From Oscillospiraceae bacterium (lineage in GTDB: Bacteria > Bacillota > Clostridia > Oscillospirales > Ruminococcaceae), in the NCBI GenBank assembly GCA_003508605.1, contig DNUB01000196.1:17486-24254 (forward strand): a DNA stretch of 6,769 bases, in the 5' to 3' direction. A model generated the notes under the pieces. It saw nothing but the letters and a program-made list of their open reading frames with translations, searched no databases and was not told where the DNA came from. Below are positions 5,915 to 6,769 of the stretch, in pieces (within the stretch, counting starts at the first letter, position 1; every line of letters begins with the position of its first letter). Position numbers and translations under genes: made by a program.

Positions 5915-6631
5915 ATGGAAATCAAAACAATCAAGGAAGAATTAAACTCTCTGGAATATCACGGCAGAGGTATACTTATCGGCAAAACTCCCGATGAAAA
6001 AAAGGCGGCTGTGGCATATTTCATTATGGGAAGAAGCGTAAACAGCCGCAACCGTATTTTTGTTCAGGACGGTGAAGGAATAAGAACGGAAGCCTTTGAT
6101 CCTTCGAAAATGGTTGACCCCCACCTGATTATTTACGCTCCCGTACGTGTAATGGGCAACAAGACCATTGTTACCAACGGCGACCAGACCGATACCATTT
6201 ACGAGGGCATGGACAGACAGCTGACCTTTGAGCAGTCGCTGAGAACAAGAGAGTTTGAGGACGACGCTCCAAACTATACACCTCGTATTTCCGGAATTAT
6301 ACATATTGAAAATAGCGGTATGAATTATGCTATGAGTATACTCAAAAGTGATAACGGAAATCCCGAATCGGTGCTTCGCTATACTTACGCCTACAACAGT
6401 CCCCTGAAGGGCGAGGGAAGATTTATCCATACCTACAAGGCAAACGGCGAGCCGCTGCCCTCCTTTGAGGGAGAGCCTAAGAGGGTTGAAATTCCCGATC
6501 TTGATCTTGACGGCTTCACAAGCCTTGTATGGAAAAATCTTAACGAGGACAACAAGGTTTCTCTGTTCACAAGATATATCGATATTGCCACAGGCAAATA
6601 TGAAAGCAGAATTGTGAACAAGAATAAGTGA
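5915..6631 (+). CDS. purO: IMP cyclohydrolase, PurO family (archaeal type)
   Basis: Catalyses the last step of IMP synthesis, ring closure of FAICAR to IMP, in the cytosol. The 238-residue protein belongs to the PurO-type IMP cyclohydrolase family (PF07826) and is unrelated to the MGS-like cyclohydrolase domain of bifunctional PurH. Visible motifs are YHGRGI (15-20), AYFIMGRSVNSRNRIF (34-49), VTNGDQTDTIY (86-96), PNYTPRISG (119-127), FIHTY (170-174), NGEPLPSFEGEP (177-188) and a tail with WKNLNEDNKVSLF (206-218). It is somewhat longer than the methanogen enzyme (about 200 residues), as is common in clostridial members. The ATG has a near-perfect AAGGAGG seven bases upstream. It is followed after 100 bp by a transformylase-only PurH, and together the two replace bifunctional PurH. 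Family assignment rests on recalled motifs; activity is inferred from family and context. Confidence 0.9.
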   Translation: MEIKTIKEELNSLEYHGRGILIGKTPDEKKAAVAYFIMGRSVNSRNRIFVQDGEGIRTEAFDPSKMVDPHLIIYAPVRVMGNKTIVTNGDQTDTIYEGMDRQLTFEQSLRTREFEDDAPNYTPRISGIIHIENSGMNYAMSILKSDNGNPESVLRYTYAYNSPLKGEGRFIHTYKANGEPLPSFEGEPKRVEIPDLDLDGFTSLVWKNLNEDNKVSLFTRYIDIATGKYESRIVNKNK

Positions 6632-6731
6632 TGAAGATAAATTTTGTTAAAAGAAGTGCCCTATGCTTTTGAACAGCACCCTTGAACTAACCGAATAAAC
6701 AGGCAAACGAAAAACGGAAAGGAAAAAAACA

Positions 6732-6769
6732 ATGAACGAATTAGAACTGAAATACGGCTGCAACCCCAA
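6732..6769 (+). CDS. purH: Stand-alone AICAR transformylase (PurH without the cyclohydrolase domain), N-terminus only
   Basis: Only the first 12 codons are in the window, encoding MNELELKYGCNP before the sequence ends. In bifunctional PurH the corresponding motif (LRYGENPHQ-like) marks the start of the transformylase domain, about 200 residues into the protein after the MGS-like cyclohydrolase domain. Here it comes straight after the start codon. This indicates a protein that begins at the transformylase domain, which converts AICAR to FAICAR using 10-formyl-THF. That fits the separate PurO-type cyclohydrolase immediately upstream. AAAGGA at 6718-6723 is a suitable ribosome binding site eight bases from the ATG. 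The identification rests on very few residues and on context. Confidence 0.75.
   Translation, partial: MNELELKYGCNP

Noticed and set aside
6631..6672. A 13-codon frame starting within the purO stop (TGATG overlap) ahead of purH
   Set aside because: Too short, with no good ribosome binding site and no recognisable sequence; a chance frame in a 100-bp spacer is more likely.
6656..6679. Short complementary segments GTGC/GCAC and TGCT/AGCA in the purO-purH spacer, considered as a terminator
   Set aside because: Only 4-bp stems that compete with each other, and no T-run follows.
6687..6715. CCGAA at 6691-6695 and a nearby ACGAA, considered as a PurR-type PurBox upstream of purH
   Set aside because: The flanks match the Bacillus PurBox poorly and the second site is not a convincing inverted partner at the usual spacing.

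Overview
The window is a stretch of a bacterial de novo purine biosynthesis operon, with every supported gene on the + strand. Gene content and protein style point to an anaerobic clostridial Firmicute, most likely of the Ruminococcaceae/Oscillospiraceae type. The evidence is GGAGG-type ribosome binding sites, a Gram-positive class PurF with a propeptide and four cluster cysteines, a TTG start, and an archaeal-type IMP cyclohydrolase paired with a stand-alone AICAR transformylase. Taxonomy is inferred; there is no rRNA gene or other marker to confirm it.

Layout. Bases 1-37 are the last codons of an upstream gene, whose end resembles the C-terminal cysteine pair of a second PurF-like protein. 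Then come purF (123-1547), purM (1609-2646), an unrecognised lipoprotein gene with a TTG start (2678-3193) and purN (3236-3862). Next is a tight three-gene cassette: a zeta-toxin-like P-loop kinase (3946-4509), a DJ-1/PfpI-fold protein with Ser at the usual nucleophile position (4511-5149) and a class I SAM-dependent methyltransferase (5164-5901). The purine genes then resume with an IMP cyclohydrolase of the PurO family (5915-6631) and the first 12 codons of a transformylase-only PurH (from 6732). All intergenic gaps are 100 bp or shorter.

How the genes work together. PurF makes phosphoribosylamine from PRPP and glutamine. PurN formylates GAR, PurM closes the imidazole ring to give AIR, the stand-alone AICAR transformylase formylates AICAR, and PurO closes the ring to IMP. 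The usual bifunctional PurH is therefore split into two separate genes here. The four non-purine genes (lipoprotein, kinase, DJ-1-like, methyltransferase) share the operon direction and spacing but have no known purine role.

The points most worth a second look are the split IMP-forming step, the apparent tandem of two PurF-like genes, the embedded kinase/DJ-1/methyltransferase cassette with its nucleophile substitution, and an 11-bp direct repeat carrying the ribosome binding site on both sides of the lipoprotein gene. I found no insertion sequence, tRNA, rRNA, CRISPR array or clear prophage signal.
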